Of a DNA stretch of 64,000 nucleotides, positions 1-8,285 are shown in pieces; positions within the stretch are counted from its first letter, which is position 1, and the number at the start of each line of letters is the position of its first letter. The position numbers and the translations under genes were made by a program. The stretch is from Mucilaginibacter sp. SG564. GTDB taxonomy: Bacteria > Bacteroidota > Bacteroidia > Sphingobacteriales > Sphingobacteriaceae. The stretch lies in assembly GCF_013149275.1 (NCBI RefSeq), contig NZ_JABGNA010000002.1:496001-560000 (forward strand), given 5' to 3'. Below the pieces are notes generated by a model. It worked only from the letters and a program-made list of their open reading frames with translations, did no database searches and was not told where the DNA came from.

Positions 1-78
1 CGGCAAAATAAGGAATTGGTTGATACGATATCGGCAGTGATATTGCTGCAAAGCTACATGGACCGTAGATTATTTTGA
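1..78 (+). CDS. C-terminal end of an unidentified protein (partial)
   Basis: The first 25 codons of the window are open in frame 1 and end at a TGA at 76-78. The peptide ends MDRRLF and looks helical. The start and most of the protein lie upstream of the window, so no function can be given. The call rests only on an open frame running to the edge just before a repeat-rich non-coding stretch. Confidence 0.4.
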   Translation, partial: RQNKELVDTISAVILLQSYMDRRLF

Positions 79-131
79 ACCATGATTTACATGATTAGGG
101 GATTTCTTGATTCTCTGCATAATATCTGAAG

Positions 132-155
132 CATGATTAATAGGATTTATTGATT
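132..155 (+). repeat. Left copy of 24-bp perfect inverted repeat around the GxxExxY gene
   Basis: The 24 bases here, starting CATGATTAATAGGATT, are the exact reverse complement of 624-647. A diverged copy lies just upstream at about 78-115. Related short words (AATCCTATTAATC, AATCAAGC, GGTTCAGAAA) recur on both sides of the gene. Confidence 0.85.
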
Positions 156-216
156 AGCACGATTGAGAAAAAAATCCTATTAATCCTTCAATCAAGCGAA
201 TCAAGGTTCAGAAACA

Positions 217-606
217 TTACAATAGCTTATTATTATGCACACGTTTAAATTGTAAGCTTTTTGACCCAAAGTTTATCAATAACCCTATTTCCATTTTGTA
301 GGCCTCTAAATAATTCATGGCTTGGGCCAGATGTACTTCTTCTAAAGCGATAATGGCTTTTAGTTCTACCATAATTGAGCCTTCTATAAAAAAGTCAACC
401 CTTCGTGTGCCTATTTCAATGCCGTCATAATAGATGATCATATCCAATTCTCTGGAGTAAGCTAAGCCTGCTTTCGATAGTTCTATGGCTAATGCCCGCT
501 GATAAATGACTTCTTGAAAGCCATTCCCTAAGGCATTATGAACTTTCATGGCACACCCAATTATTTTTTCAGTTAATTCTTTATGCTGCAATAAAAAAAT
601 GATCAA
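217..606 (-). CDS. GxxExxY family protein, PD-(D/E)XK nuclease-like
   Basis: A 129-residue protein with the family-defining Gly-Phe-Gln-Glu-Val-Ile-Tyr motif near residue 30. It also has a PD-(D/E)XK-like core, with Asp in RRVDFFIEG and the E-L-K of MVELKA. The helix ALEEVHLAQAMNYLEAY and the end LLINFGSKSLQFKRV are typical of the family. Members are small, common in Bacteroidota and cyanobacteria, and have no settled function; nuclease activity is inferred from the fold. The first six residues (MIIFLL) may not be translated. The gene stands alone between inverted repeats, which suggests it moves or is amplified together with them. Confidence 0.85.
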   Translation of the reverse strand: MIIFLLQHKELTEKIIGCAMKVHNALGNGFQEVIYQRALAIELSKAGLAYSRELDMIIYYDGIEIGTRRVDFFIEGSIMVELKAIIALEEVHLAQAMNYLEAYKMEIGLLINFGSKSLQFKRVHNNKLL

Positions 607-623
607 TAAACTAAAATCAAGGT

Positions 624-647
624 AATCAATAAATCCTATTAATCATG
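624..647 (+). repeat. Right copy of 24-bp perfect inverted repeat around the GxxExxY gene
   Basis: Exact reverse complement of 132-155. It ends in AATCATG and is followed by further copies of the GGTTCA word up to about 684. Together the two copies bound a 516-bp unit whose only gene is the GxxExxY gene. Confidence 0.85.
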
Positions 648-705
648 GTTCAAAACACTAATCAAGCAAACCATGGTTCAGAAATTCTATTAAAAACAAA
701 ATCCT

Positions 706-713
706 TATCTTTG
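706..713 (+). promoter_or_regulatory. Bacteroidota -7 box for the O-methyltransferase gene
   Basis: TATCTTTG matches the Bacteroidota -7 consensus TAnnTTTG and ends 5 bases before the ATG at 719. The mRNA would then be leaderless or nearly so. No clear -33 TTG box is seen at the usual distance. Confidence 0.5.
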
Positions 714-718
714 CCTCC

Positions 719-1357
719 ATGGATATTCTACCACATGGCCTACAGGCATACTTAGATGACCATTGCGATCCCGAGCCGGCAGCGTTGCAAAAGCTCAACC
801 GGGAAACGCATTTAAAGGTGCTCCGTCCGCATATGCTGTCGGGTCATTATCAGGGCCGTTTGCTCAGTTTTTTGAGCAAAATGGTACAGCCTAAATTGAT
901 TCTGGAGATAGGCACTTTTACAGGCTACTCTGCCATTTGCCTAGCCGAAGGCCTGGTGGAAGGCGGTATTCTGCATACCATCGAAGTGAACCGCGAGATG
1001 GAGGAAATCATCAATTCACACTTTAAATCAACAAATGTTGAAAACAAAATAAAACTGCATTTTGGCCAGGCAGAGGCCATTATAGCTGATTTAGAGGAAG
1101 ATAATTTCGACCTGGTGTTTATTGATGCGGATAAAAAGAATAATTTTACTTACTTTCAAATGACTTTTGACAAGGTCAGGTCCGGAGGATTAATAATAAT
1201 TGACAATGTTTTGTGGAAAGGAAAGGTGTACGGTGACGAAAAAGATACCGATACCGAGAACATCCGCAAACTAAATGACCAGATAGCTGTTGACCCCAGG
1301 GTTGAAAAATTGATCCTGCCGGTACGCGATGGGCTGTTGGTTATCAGAAAAAAATAA
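719..1357 (+). CDS. Class I SAM-dependent O-methyltransferase
   Basis: A 212-residue cytoplasmic methyltransferase of the caffeoyl-CoA/catechol O-methyltransferase family (Methyltransf_3). The SAM-binding motif I is EIGTFTGYS at residues 63-71. The metal/substrate acidic motif FIDADKKN lies near 134-141 and the IIDNVLWKGKV motif near 160-170, all intact. The length is normal for bacterial members. The physiological substrate cannot be told from sequence. The stop is 3 bases before the next gene, so the two are probably co-transcribed. The ATG at 719 directly follows a -7 box. Confidence 0.92.
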   Translation: MDILPHGLQAYLDDHCDPEPAALQKLNRETHLKVLRPHMLSGHYQGRLLSFLSKMVQPKLILEIGTFTGYSAICLAEGLVEGGILHTIEVNREMEEIINSHFKSTNVENKIKLHFGQAEAIIADLEEDNFDLVFIDADKKNNFTYFQMTFDKVRSGGLIIIDNVLWKGKVYGDEKDTDTENIRKLNDQIAVDPRVEKLILPVRDGLLVIRKK

Positions 1358-1360
1358 ATT

Positions 1361-1906
1361 ATGAAAAAAATCTTACTGATTACATCATTGTTGATCTCAA
1401 CATTAGCTGCTTCAGCACAGAAAAATACCCCAACTTCTTACATAGAAAAATTCAAAGACGACGCCATCCGCATTATGCACGAAACCGGGATCCCGGCAAG
1501 TATCGTTTTAGGCGTGGCCATGCATGAGTCAGCCAGCGGTAACAGCACTCTGGCTCAGCATTTAAACAACCAGTTTGGCGTAAAAGGCGGCGGCGGCGCT
1601 GTTTTTTACAAAGGCCATAAAAAAGTACGTACGGCATATAAAAAATATGATTCGGTGATGGATTCTTTCCAGGATTTTGCCCGTATCATGACCGAGCGCA
1701 AACAGTTCAGTCACCTGGCAGATGCGCTCACACATTATGATTACCTGGGATGGGCCAAAGGCATACAACGCAGTGGCTATGCCGGCAGCCGCAAATGGGC
1801 CTCGCAAGTGTTGGGCATTATCCGCAAGTATGACCTGCATGATCTTGACGAAAAACCACAGGATTCCGTAAAGCAGGTAAGGCCTCAATTAGCAGAAACA
1901 AACTAA
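1361..1906 (+). CDS. Secreted glucosaminidase domain protein
   Basis: A 181-residue exported peptidoglycan hydrolase with a signal peptide ending near residue 20 (AASAQ). It is followed by a single glucosaminidase (GH73/N-acetylmuramidase type) domain at about 27-165. The probable catalytic Glu is E56 in AMHESASGNS, and the NNQFGVKG and YAGSRKWASQVLGII motifs are typical. It lacks a LysM domain, unlike the paralogue that follows. It starts 4 bases after the methyltransferase stop. Its role is inferred to be cell-wall turnover in the periplasm. Confidence 0.9.
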   Translation: MKKILLITSLLISTLAASAQKNTPTSYIEKFKDDAIRIMHETGIPASIVLGVAMHESASGNSTLAQHLNNQFGVKGGGGAVFYKGHKKVRTAYKKYDSVMDSFQDFARIMTERKQFSHLADALTHYDYLGWAKGIQRSGYAGSRKWASQVLGIIRKYDLHDLDEKPQDSVKQVRPQLAETN

Positions 1907-1930
1907 TAAAGAATTGCGAGTCAGGAGTTA

Positions 1931-1986
1931 AGAGAGTCAGGAATCAAGATGGAAGAAAGGTCCTTCGTCTTGATTCCTGACTCTCT
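1931..1986. repeat. Intergenic hairpin with 19-bp perfect arms
   Basis: Arms at 1931-1949 and 1968-1986 are exact reverse complements, built from the word GAGTCAGGAATCAAGA around an 18-base loop. A loose copy of the word (GAGTCAGGAGTTAAGAG) precedes it at about 1919. It lies between two glucosaminidase genes and has no T tract, so it looks like a REP-type repeat more than a terminator. Confidence 0.8.
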
Positions 1987-2010
1987 CGATTCTTGTCTCT
2001 TTTTAATAGT

Positions 2011-2844
2011 ATGCAAAAACAAATCTATCTCCTACTCGTCGCGGCTGTTTGCCTTGCTTCCTGTTCATCCAAAAAGAAAACCATCTCTAACAGGCAGGTT
2101 CGGCAAAACAACAATACCATCAAAAAGCAAAACCAGGACGCTATTGCCAGTTATCAGTCGTACACCTCGCTTTCCTATATCGAACGGTTTAAAGGCATAG
2201 CCATACAGGAAATGAACCAGTATGGTATACCGGCAAGTATTACACTGGCGCAAGGTTTATTTGAATCGGGCAGCGGCAATAGCGACCTGGCCAAAATTGC
2301 CAACAACCATTTTGGTATTAAATGCACCAGCGAATGGAGAGGGAAAAGTTATTATAAAGACGATGATAGCCACAATGAATGTTTTAGGGTATATGATAAC
2401 CCCGATGACTCTTATCGCGACCACTCTGCTTTTCTGAAACGTAAAAACTATGCCCGACTGTTTGAACTGGACAAAAATGATTACGAAGGCTGGGCCCGCG
2501 GACTAAAACAGTGCGGCTATGCCACCAACCCCAAATACCCCGAGCTGCTCATTAATATTATTGTGCGTTATCATCTTGACCAGTATGATCGCCCTGAAGG
2601 AGAAATTGCCAAAATCAAACGCGAAGACCGTGTGCTTACGCAAATCAATAATAATATAGGTAAAGCCGATACCGATACCATTGCTAAAACCAAACCCGAC
2701 GATAAAATATATACCGTTAAGCAAGGCGATACACTATACAACATATCCAAACGTTTTGGAATAACAGTTGATGAGTTAAAGGCGCTGAACAGTATTGCTG
2801 ATGACCGCATATCCATTGGCCAAAAATTGGTAGTGGTGAAGTAG
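2011..2844 (+). CDS. Glucosaminidase lipoprotein with C-terminal LysM
   Basis: A 277-residue lipoprotein. The lipobox is LASC with Cys18 after a short hydrophobic stretch. The ATG at 2011 is preferred to an alternative start at 1993 because it begins the signal sequence. A glucosaminidase domain spans about 50-185 with motifs ITLAQGLFESGSGNSDLA and NNHFGIKC. A Lys/Asp-rich linker leads to one LysM domain at about 233-276 (YTVKQGDTLYNISKRFG). LysM binds peptidoglycan, so this is inferred to be an envelope-anchored wall hydrolase. It is a paralogue of the upstream gene, likely from a tandem duplication with later domain gain or loss. Confidence 0.92.
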   Translation: MQKQIYLLLVAAVCLASCSSKKKTISNRQVRQNNNTIKKQNQDAIASYQSYTSLSYIERFKGIAIQEMNQYGIPASITLAQGLFESGSGNSDLAKIANNHFGIKCTSEWRGKSYYKDDDSHNECFRVYDNPDDSYRDHSAFLKRKNYARLFELDKNDYEGWARGLKQCGYATNPKYPELLINIIVRYHLDQYDRPEGEIAKIKREDRVLTQINNNIGKADTDTIAKTKPDDKIYTVKQGDTLYNISKRFGITVDELKALNSIADDRISIGQKLVVVK

Positions 2845-2850
2845 CTGCGA

Positions 2851-2946
2851 GTATCAAGTAGTTAGTATCAAGTATCATGATTCCTTCCTGCAGTATACAG
2901 ATATCGCTTTCAAAAGTCGTGATACTTGATACTAACTACTTGATAC
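2851..2946. repeat. Intergenic hairpin with 27-bp perfect arms
   Basis: 2851-2877 and 2920-2946 are exact reverse complements. Each arm itself holds two copies of the word AGTATCAAGTA/AAGTAGTTAGTATC. The 42-base loop is unrelated. It has the same style as the hairpin at 1931-1986 but a different word, and lies just after a stop codon. Confidence 0.8.
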
Positions 2947-3017
2947 CATCAAAAAGCTGTTAATTGTTGTTAAATAATATGAACAGGCATTGCCAAACGT
3001 TTATTTTTGGCGTCACC

Positions 3018-3776
3018 ATGAAAATATGGTTGCTATTGATTTTATGTACCCTATCTGCAACGGTTTTTGCTCAGCAAAAAACAGTTGATGGTATTGTATT
3101 TGATAAAGACAGCAAAGGCCGTATTGCCAAAGTAAATGTGCTCAACGCTACAACCGGCAAATCAGTTTATAATACCTTTAAGGGGGAGTTTAATATAGAG
3201 GCTAAACCCGGCGATGTGCTTATTTTCACCAAGCCCGATCATTATGCCGATACCCTTCAATTGCAAAACAATGCGTCGCTTGCTGTTTATATGAAACGGT
3301 CGGCCATACAACTTAAAGAGGTTTTTGTGCGTGATACGATGCTCAATCCGCAGAAACTGCTGGAATCGACAAAAAGGGACTATACCAAAATTTATGGATC
3401 GCTGGATAATCATGACCTGCTTTCTGTCGCGCCAGGCCTGGGTGCGGGCCTGGGTATAGATGCTTTATGGAATGCACTAAGCCGCAGCGGCCGCAATGCC
3501 GAAAAGCTGCGTGGCATTATTGAGCGCGATTATAAACAGAATGTGATCGACTTTAGGTTTAACCGTACCTACGTTGGCAACATTACCCATTTGAAAGATC
3601 AGCAACTGACCGATTTTATGCAACGTTACCGCCCTGGCTACTACCTGGTGACCACCGCCAGCGACTATGAATTCATTGCCTCTATCAAATCAAACCTCAG
3701 GCGCTTTTTGCGCTCGCCCCGGGCGTTTGCTTTACCTCAACTGGTTGCACCTAAGCCGGGGGATCTGGCAAATTGA
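3018..3776 (+). CDS. Secreted protein with carboxypeptidase-like regulatory domain
   Basis: A 252-residue exported protein. The ATG at 3018 begins the signal peptide MKIWLLLILCTLSATVFAQ; the in-frame ATG at 2964 would add 18 residues before it. Residues about 22-100 resemble the CarboxypepD_reg-like beta-sandwich found at the N-terminus of Bacteroidota TonB receptors (KTVDGIVFDKDSKG, FKGEFNIEAKPGDVL). The rest is a helical region with no family I recognise. No barrel follows, so this is a stand-alone envelope protein of unknown role. Confidence 0.75.
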   Translation: MKIWLLLILCTLSATVFAQQKTVDGIVFDKDSKGRIAKVNVLNATTGKSVYNTFKGEFNIEAKPGDVLIFTKPDHYADTLQLQNNASLAVYMKRSAIQLKEVFVRDTMLNPQKLLESTKRDYTKIYGSLDNHDLLSVAPGLGAGLGIDALWNALSRSGRNAEKLRGIIERDYKQNVIDFRFNRTYVGNITHLKDQQLTDFMQRYRPGYYLVTTASDYEFIASIKSNLRRFLRSPRAFALPQLVAPKPGDLAN

Positions 3777-4148
3777 TGTTTGCTATTCCCGCCCCGCCAA
3801 TATCGTTACATATTAAAATAGTTATTTCGAAAAAGTCTATCCTATTAAGAAAAAATAAGATAATTGCACTTGCCGAATAGCGCCTTGTGCGATATTTTTT
3901 TCTTTTTAATATTAAATAATAACATAATATTATCCATTAGTTAACAAGGATAATCCATTTTTGAGTTAAATGTATTTATTTATATTGGAGTAATATTTAA
4001 CCAATAATAAACAAAATCAATAAGCCTAACCCAATGAGTAACCTTATCACCAGGTATTTACGCTTTGTTTTTATTTCGGTTCCATGCCGGTTAGTTTTTT
4101 GTAAAAAAGTTCAACTAATCAAAAACTAATAAATAAAAACCACTAACC
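3777..4148. other. AT-rich intergenic region, no gene seen
   Basis: 372 bases with no plausible reading frame, very AT-rich from about 3890. It probably holds the promoter of the NPP1-like gene that follows, but I could not pick a convincing -33/-7 pair. No long inverted repeats were noticed. Confidence 0.6.
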
Positions 4149-5069
4149 ATGAAATCAAAATCACTATTGCCGGTATTGCTGGCCCTGATCGCTGTGCTGT
4201 TTACTCAATGTAAAAAACAGGAAGACGTTATCGGCGGTACCAACGAAAGCAAAGCCAAACAAAAAGTTAGTTCTGTAATGTGCCAGGATTGTGCCGAGAG
4301 TACAACCAAGATCACCGGCTCGCAGGCCCAAACACTGGCCTCTACCTATGCCCCACAGCTTAACTTTGATCAGGCTACGCCAGATTATCCTACCTCTGTT
4401 GAAAATGTTTTTGCCAATACCGATCCTGCCAGCATTGTTTGCGGCGGTACACTTTCGCTGGTTAATCGTGATGCGCCCCGCAGCAAGGATTTTCCAACTT
4501 ACTACGAAGTTCAACAAAACCCCAATAATAGCAGCCGCGTATTTATTGATTACTGGTGGACTTACAAAACACAATCAACCTGCTTCCAGAACCTGGGCGG
4601 CCATGATTACGACTGGGAGCATGTTGTGGTACAGGTAAACACCCAAACCAACAAGATACTTACCGTTACTTACTTTCAGCATGCCGGCTGGTATACCCGC
4701 GATTGGCGCACTGTTGCCGCCGGAACCCGTGTGCAGGTATGGGTGGGCAAAACCGCCCACGGTAGCTACCACTTTGGCAACTCCATCTCTTTTCCGGGTT
4801 ATGCCTGCTCTTATTATGGCGATTACCGGAACCCTGCGAGTGCTAATGACCAGGTGCTTACCGGTAACAACCTGGTAGAAATCAGCTGTAATATTACGGC
4901 ATTGAGCTTTAATGGCAACTGGGGCACAACCGTGGGTAAAGGTCCGTTGTATCGCGGCCGCGCTTACTGGTCGTTCTCAACGTGTGCCGGGCACGATGGT
5001 ATTACCGGTACCGATGGCTGCAGCCAAAGCAGTTTTGCTGATGGTACACTGATAGGTAGCATTAATTAA
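4149..5069 (+). CDS. NPP1/Vps62-like secreted lipoprotein
   Basis: A 306-residue lipoprotein with lipobox FTQC (Cys about 21) and lysines after it. The core has GGHDYDWEHVVVQV, which resembles the GHRHDWE heptapeptide of necrosis-inducing NPP1 (NLP) proteins. It is followed by QHAGWYTR and VWVGKTAHGSYHFGN, also typical of the NPP1/Vps62 superfamily. NLP proteins of plant-associated microbes act on plant membranes; whether this one does is unknown because only part of the heptapeptide is kept. A strong terminator follows, and the next gene encodes a MACPF protein, so two potentially membrane-active surface proteins are neighbours. Confidence 0.7.
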   Translation: MKSKSLLPVLLALIAVLFTQCKKQEDVIGGTNESKAKQKVSSVMCQDCAESTTKITGSQAQTLASTYAPQLNFDQATPDYPTSVENVFANTDPASIVCGGTLSLVNRDAPRSKDFPTYYEVQQNPNNSSRVFIDYWWTYKTQSTCFQNLGGHDYDWEHVVVQVNTQTNKILTVTYFQHAGWYTRDWRTVAAGTRVQVWVGKTAHGSYHFGNSISFPGYACSYYGDYRNPASANDQVLTGNNLVEISCNITALSFNGNWGTTVGKGPLYRGRAYWSFSTCAGHDGITGTDGCSQSSFADGTLIGSIN

Positions 5070-5095
5070 GCCTGAATTAAAATAAGAAAAAAATA

Positions 5096-5138
5096 AACAG
5101 TAAAGAGGCTGCTATATAACAGCGGCCTCTTTACTGTT
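5096..5138 (+). terminator. Rho-independent terminator after the NPP1-like gene
   Basis: Stem AACAGTAAAGAGGCTGCT with near-perfect complement across a 7-base loop, 27 bases after the stop codon, followed by an AT-rich stretch. Confidence 0.8.
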
Positions 5139-5274
5139 AAAATTATCTATAGGTTAATATATTTTAATAAACACGCGATTTAATTAATAATGCATTATAT
5201 GCAATATAATAATGAATTATTAATAAAAAAAATACATTTTAATGTGCTAATATTGTGCATAAATAAAAAAAAAT

Positions 5275-6783
5275 ATGAAAAAAACACTACTCTTGAATTC
5301 TTTACTAACGGGTTTTCTCGGATCGGTATTACTTGTTGCCGGTTGTAAAAAGGACATGGTCAAAACTCCGGGAACAGACACCGGTAACCCGAAATTAAAA
5401 ACCCAATCTGCCGGCGATAATAAGTATGATCTGCTGGGTTTTGGCTACGATGCAACCGGCGAATATGCCAGTTCAAATTCTGCAACTTACCAGGTGATCG
5501 ATATTGATAAGCTGGTGCAGAATGAGCCCGGACGTTATGTGCCCGATGTAAATGTTACACAATATGCAGAATATGCGGCAGGTGGAAATGCTTCGGATTA
5601 TTTGCATAGCTTAACATCAAACACAACTGCTACATTGTCGCCGTTGGGGTTGAGCAGCTTTTGGGGCGCAACACTTACCGTAAACTTTCATGAAACAAGT
5701 AAGATCTCATCAAAATACTCGTATGCCAGCGCATCGGTGATCATCAAACAAAAAAGATTAAAATTTAACGCGCCGATTGATCTGATCAAAAGCACGTATT
5801 TAACCTCTATATTCAAATCAGACGTGAGCACCATGTCGGCTCAGCAATTGGTGACCAAGTATGGTACCCATGTTTTAACCGATATTGTTTTAGGAGCCAA
5901 GCTGAATGTTTTTTATCGCTCACAAAGCTCAAGCTCAAACAGGGGCCTTTCGGTAAAAGCTGGTTTAGATGTTCATGGCCTTTTTCATACGTTTGGCATA
6001 AAATCAGATGTAACTTATGCCGATTCATCTGTAAATTCAAACTATGATCAAACCATGTACTACAGCACAGTGGGTGGCGACGGAACAAAAGGTGTATTTG
6101 GCCAGCTTAGCCTTGATAATACCGCACCAAAAGTAGATATCACCGCATGGCAAAGCAGCTGTACACGTGATAATGCTGCTTTTATACAAATAAGCAACGT
6201 GGCTGGAGCCGCTATTCCACTACAAGACCTGATTGATGATCCGGCAAAAAAACAAGCGGTAGCAGATTATATAGCCCAGTATATAGCAGGCAAGCAAATA
6301 ACTTTAGCGGATGTATTGGCAACCATTGGATCGAAACAGTTTTATAATGTTTTTCTGAGAATGGATGGCTCAAAATTTGTTTCAAATTCGGCAGGCAGCG
6401 GCGTTGTAAATGCGCAATATAGTGCGGGCCCGTATGAAAAAATGTTATTTACCAAACAGCCAGACGGTACTTACGTCATCGAATCGAATTACTTCCCCGG
6501 GTTGTTTTTAAGAATGGACGGCAGCAGTGTTCCCAATAATCCAGCTAACGGCGCCGGTATTGTAAACCTGAATAACCCGGTTGGTCCTTGGGAAAGGTTT
6601 AATATTACCAAACAAAGCGATGGCACTTATACCATACAATCAGCCGCTTTTGCAAATACTTACCTGCGGATAGATGGTAGCGGCCTTAACTCTTTTAATG
6701 GTAATGGTGGCGGTCGTGTAAACTGCCAGAAGCCAACACCTGGGCCTTGGGAAAAATTTGTAATAAAACCAGATCTGTACTAA
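5275..6783 (+). CDS. MACPF-domain lipoprotein with C-terminal fascin-like repeats
   Basis: A 502-residue lipoprotein (lipobox VAGC, Cys24). Residues about 50-330 form a membrane-attack-complex/perforin domain with the signature KYGTHVLTDIVLGAKL at 195-210. The two stretches expected to become membrane hairpins are present on either side. Residues about 355-502 are three repeats of the pattern FLRMDGS...GxVN...GPWExF, a fascin/beta-trefoil-like lectin module. MACPF lipoproteins of gut Bacteroidales (BSAPs) kill related strains by pore formation; that role here is an inference. The lectin-like tail may give target binding. It is flanked by terminators, so it is probably monocistronic. Confidence 0.88.
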   Translation: MKKTLLLNSLLTGFLGSVLLVAGCKKDMVKTPGTDTGNPKLKTQSAGDNKYDLLGFGYDATGEYASSNSATYQVIDIDKLVQNEPGRYVPDVNVTQYAEYAAGGNASDYLHSLTSNTTATLSPLGLSSFWGATLTVNFHETSKISSKYSYASASVIIKQKRLKFNAPIDLIKSTYLTSIFKSDVSTMSAQQLVTKYGTHVLTDIVLGAKLNVFYRSQSSSSNRGLSVKAGLDVHGLFHTFGIKSDVTYADSSVNSNYDQTMYYSTVGGDGTKGVFGQLSLDNTAPKVDITAWQSSCTRDNAAFIQISNVAGAAIPLQDLIDDPAKKQAVADYIAQYIAGKQITLADVLATIGSKQFYNVFLRMDGSKFVSNSAGSGVVNAQYSAGPYEKMLFTKQPDGTYVIESNYFPGLFLRMDGSSVPNNPANGAGIVNLNNPVGPWERFNITKQSDGTYTIQSAAFANTYLRIDGSGLNSFNGNGGGRVNCQKPTPGPWEKFVIKPDLY

Positions 6784-6804
6784 TCAGAAAATAAGAAAAG
6801 AAAA

Positions 6805-6836
6805 AAGGCCCTGGTTTTGATCAGGGCCTTTTCTTT
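6805..6836 (+). terminator. Terminator after the MACPF gene
   Basis: Perfect stem AAGGCCCTG/CAGGGCCTT with an 8-base loop, followed by TTCTTTTTT. It lies between convergent genes and can serve both strands. Confidence 0.85.
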
Positions 6837-6871
6837 TTTAACAATAGATTTTTATATCGTGTTGTGTGTGA

Positions 6872-8116
6872 TCAAAAATTAGGATCAAAGTTAAAATAGA
6901 TGGGGTTTGATAAGCCCACCATGTTACCGCTCAGGGCGATGGAGTCCGGAACCTGAGGATATGGGGTTGACGGACCTTGTACTTCTATACGATAGTAGCT
7001 GCGGCCCTGCGCTTGCGGGGTATCTGTAAACTCCACAGAGGCTATCTTCCCGCTTACCTGGTATGTGCCAAACTTATCGCCATTTTTTATCACGTTTACG
7101 GTATAGGTGGAGTCGGATACGGTTTTGCCGGTTAACTTAACCTGGAACTTTGCGGGTTTGCCCGTGGCTTTGGTGTTATCGCCCATCATCATATCCATTT
7201 TACCGTCCTGATCAATATCCGCATAAAATTCAACACGCGGGGCGTATGGGTTTGAGCTTATACATACCCGGCCATTGGTAAGCGCGTCTATCACAGCCTG
7301 CGAGGTTCGCGCCGTAGCAAATACCCAGGTGGTGGGTGTGCCTACATAATTGGCTTTGGCCTGATAGGTGTTTTTGGATGGTTGCTCGGTTCCTTCTGGT
7401 GTGCCGTGGTGAGCGTCGCTGCCTCCCCTGCCGGTTAGTTTACGGCCGGAGGAAAGCATATCGTCCCAGATCATGATGGCTTTGGCGTTTTTTGACCAGA
7501 TAGCCGAGTTCCAAACCTCAATGGAGTTCACCATATCATAGGAATATCCGAAATGATCCTTCCCGCTTGGATGATTGGCCGACAAATGGATGCCCAGCTC
7601 TTTTTTTACGGCGCCAACTACAACATCACGCTGATCGCGTACGTCATACAGCCGTTGATGATCATAGGGTTTGGCCGAAAACGCGTTGCCATGCCCGCGA
7701 ACGGTGGTCCACTCGGCGCCATACAACAGTAGTATCGAGTCCGACTTAAATTCCGGATCGGCCCAGGTATTGTGTGCTACATCGCCGTTCACATGGTTGT
7801 CATGATCGGTGATACAGATATAATCGATACCAACCGCTTTTGAAAAAGAGAGGATCTTGGCGATGGAATTGTTGAATGACTCCTTGCTGTGGCGGGAGTG
7901 TACATGCAGTTCGCCTTTGAGCCATACGCCTTTACTCAGGCTGGCAATGGGAGGCAGTACCTCTGGTGTAACGGGTGCCCAGGGATTGCTATGAGCCGAT
8001 GGCGACTGACTTTGCGCATAGCTACCGGAGTAGGCCAGGAAGATGGCCAATGCAGTACCGGCAATACCCTTGAATAACGGGTTGCCGGGAAGAGATTTTT
8101 GTAAAAAGGAGTTCAT
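6872..8116 (-). CDS. Secreted PHP-domain metallophosphoesterase (CehA/McbA-like)
   Basis: A 414-residue exported protein with a signal region ending near SYAQ (about 35). The PHP metal-site motifs are in order: GELHVHSRHS, ICITDHDNH, LYGAEWTT, HLSANHPSG and GRGGSDAHHG. These residues bind the metal cluster in PHP phosphoesterases. A C-terminal beta domain (about 300-414) follows. The CehA/McbA family includes enzymes acting on carbamate and phosphodiester substrates; the substrate here is not predictable. It is convergent with the MACPF gene. The upstream 170 bases hold no obvious promoter match. Confidence 0.85.
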   Translation of the reverse strand: MNSFLQKSLPGNPLFKGIAGTALAIFLAYSGSYAQSQSPSAHSNPWAPVTPEVLPPIASLSKGVWLKGELHVHSRHSKESFNNSIAKILSFSKAVGIDYICITDHDNHVNGDVAHNTWADPEFKSDSILLLYGAEWTTVRGHGNAFSAKPYDHQRLYDVRDQRDVVVGAVKKELGIHLSANHPSGKDHFGYSYDMVNSIEVWNSAIWSKNAKAIMIWDDMLSSGRKLTGRGGSDAHHGTPEGTEQPSKNTYQAKANYVGTPTTWVFATARTSQAVIDALTNGRVCISSNPYAPRVEFYADIDQDGKMDMMMGDNTKATGKPAKFQVKLTGKTVSDSTYTVNVIKNGDKFGTYQVSGKIASVEFTDTPQAQGRSYYRIEVQGPSTPYPQVPDSIALSGNMVGLSNPIYFNFDPNF

Positions 8117-8285
8117 TTGCTTTATATATAACCATGTACGGGGTATCTGGCAGCCAAACTACTCTATGGATATTAGCAAATTGTTAAAGGCCGGAAAATG
8201 TAGTATAAATGTGACAAAGCAGAAAATCTCTGTAGCAAGGATTTTTAAGGAAATACTGAATGATCGTTTACATAGAAACGGAGTA

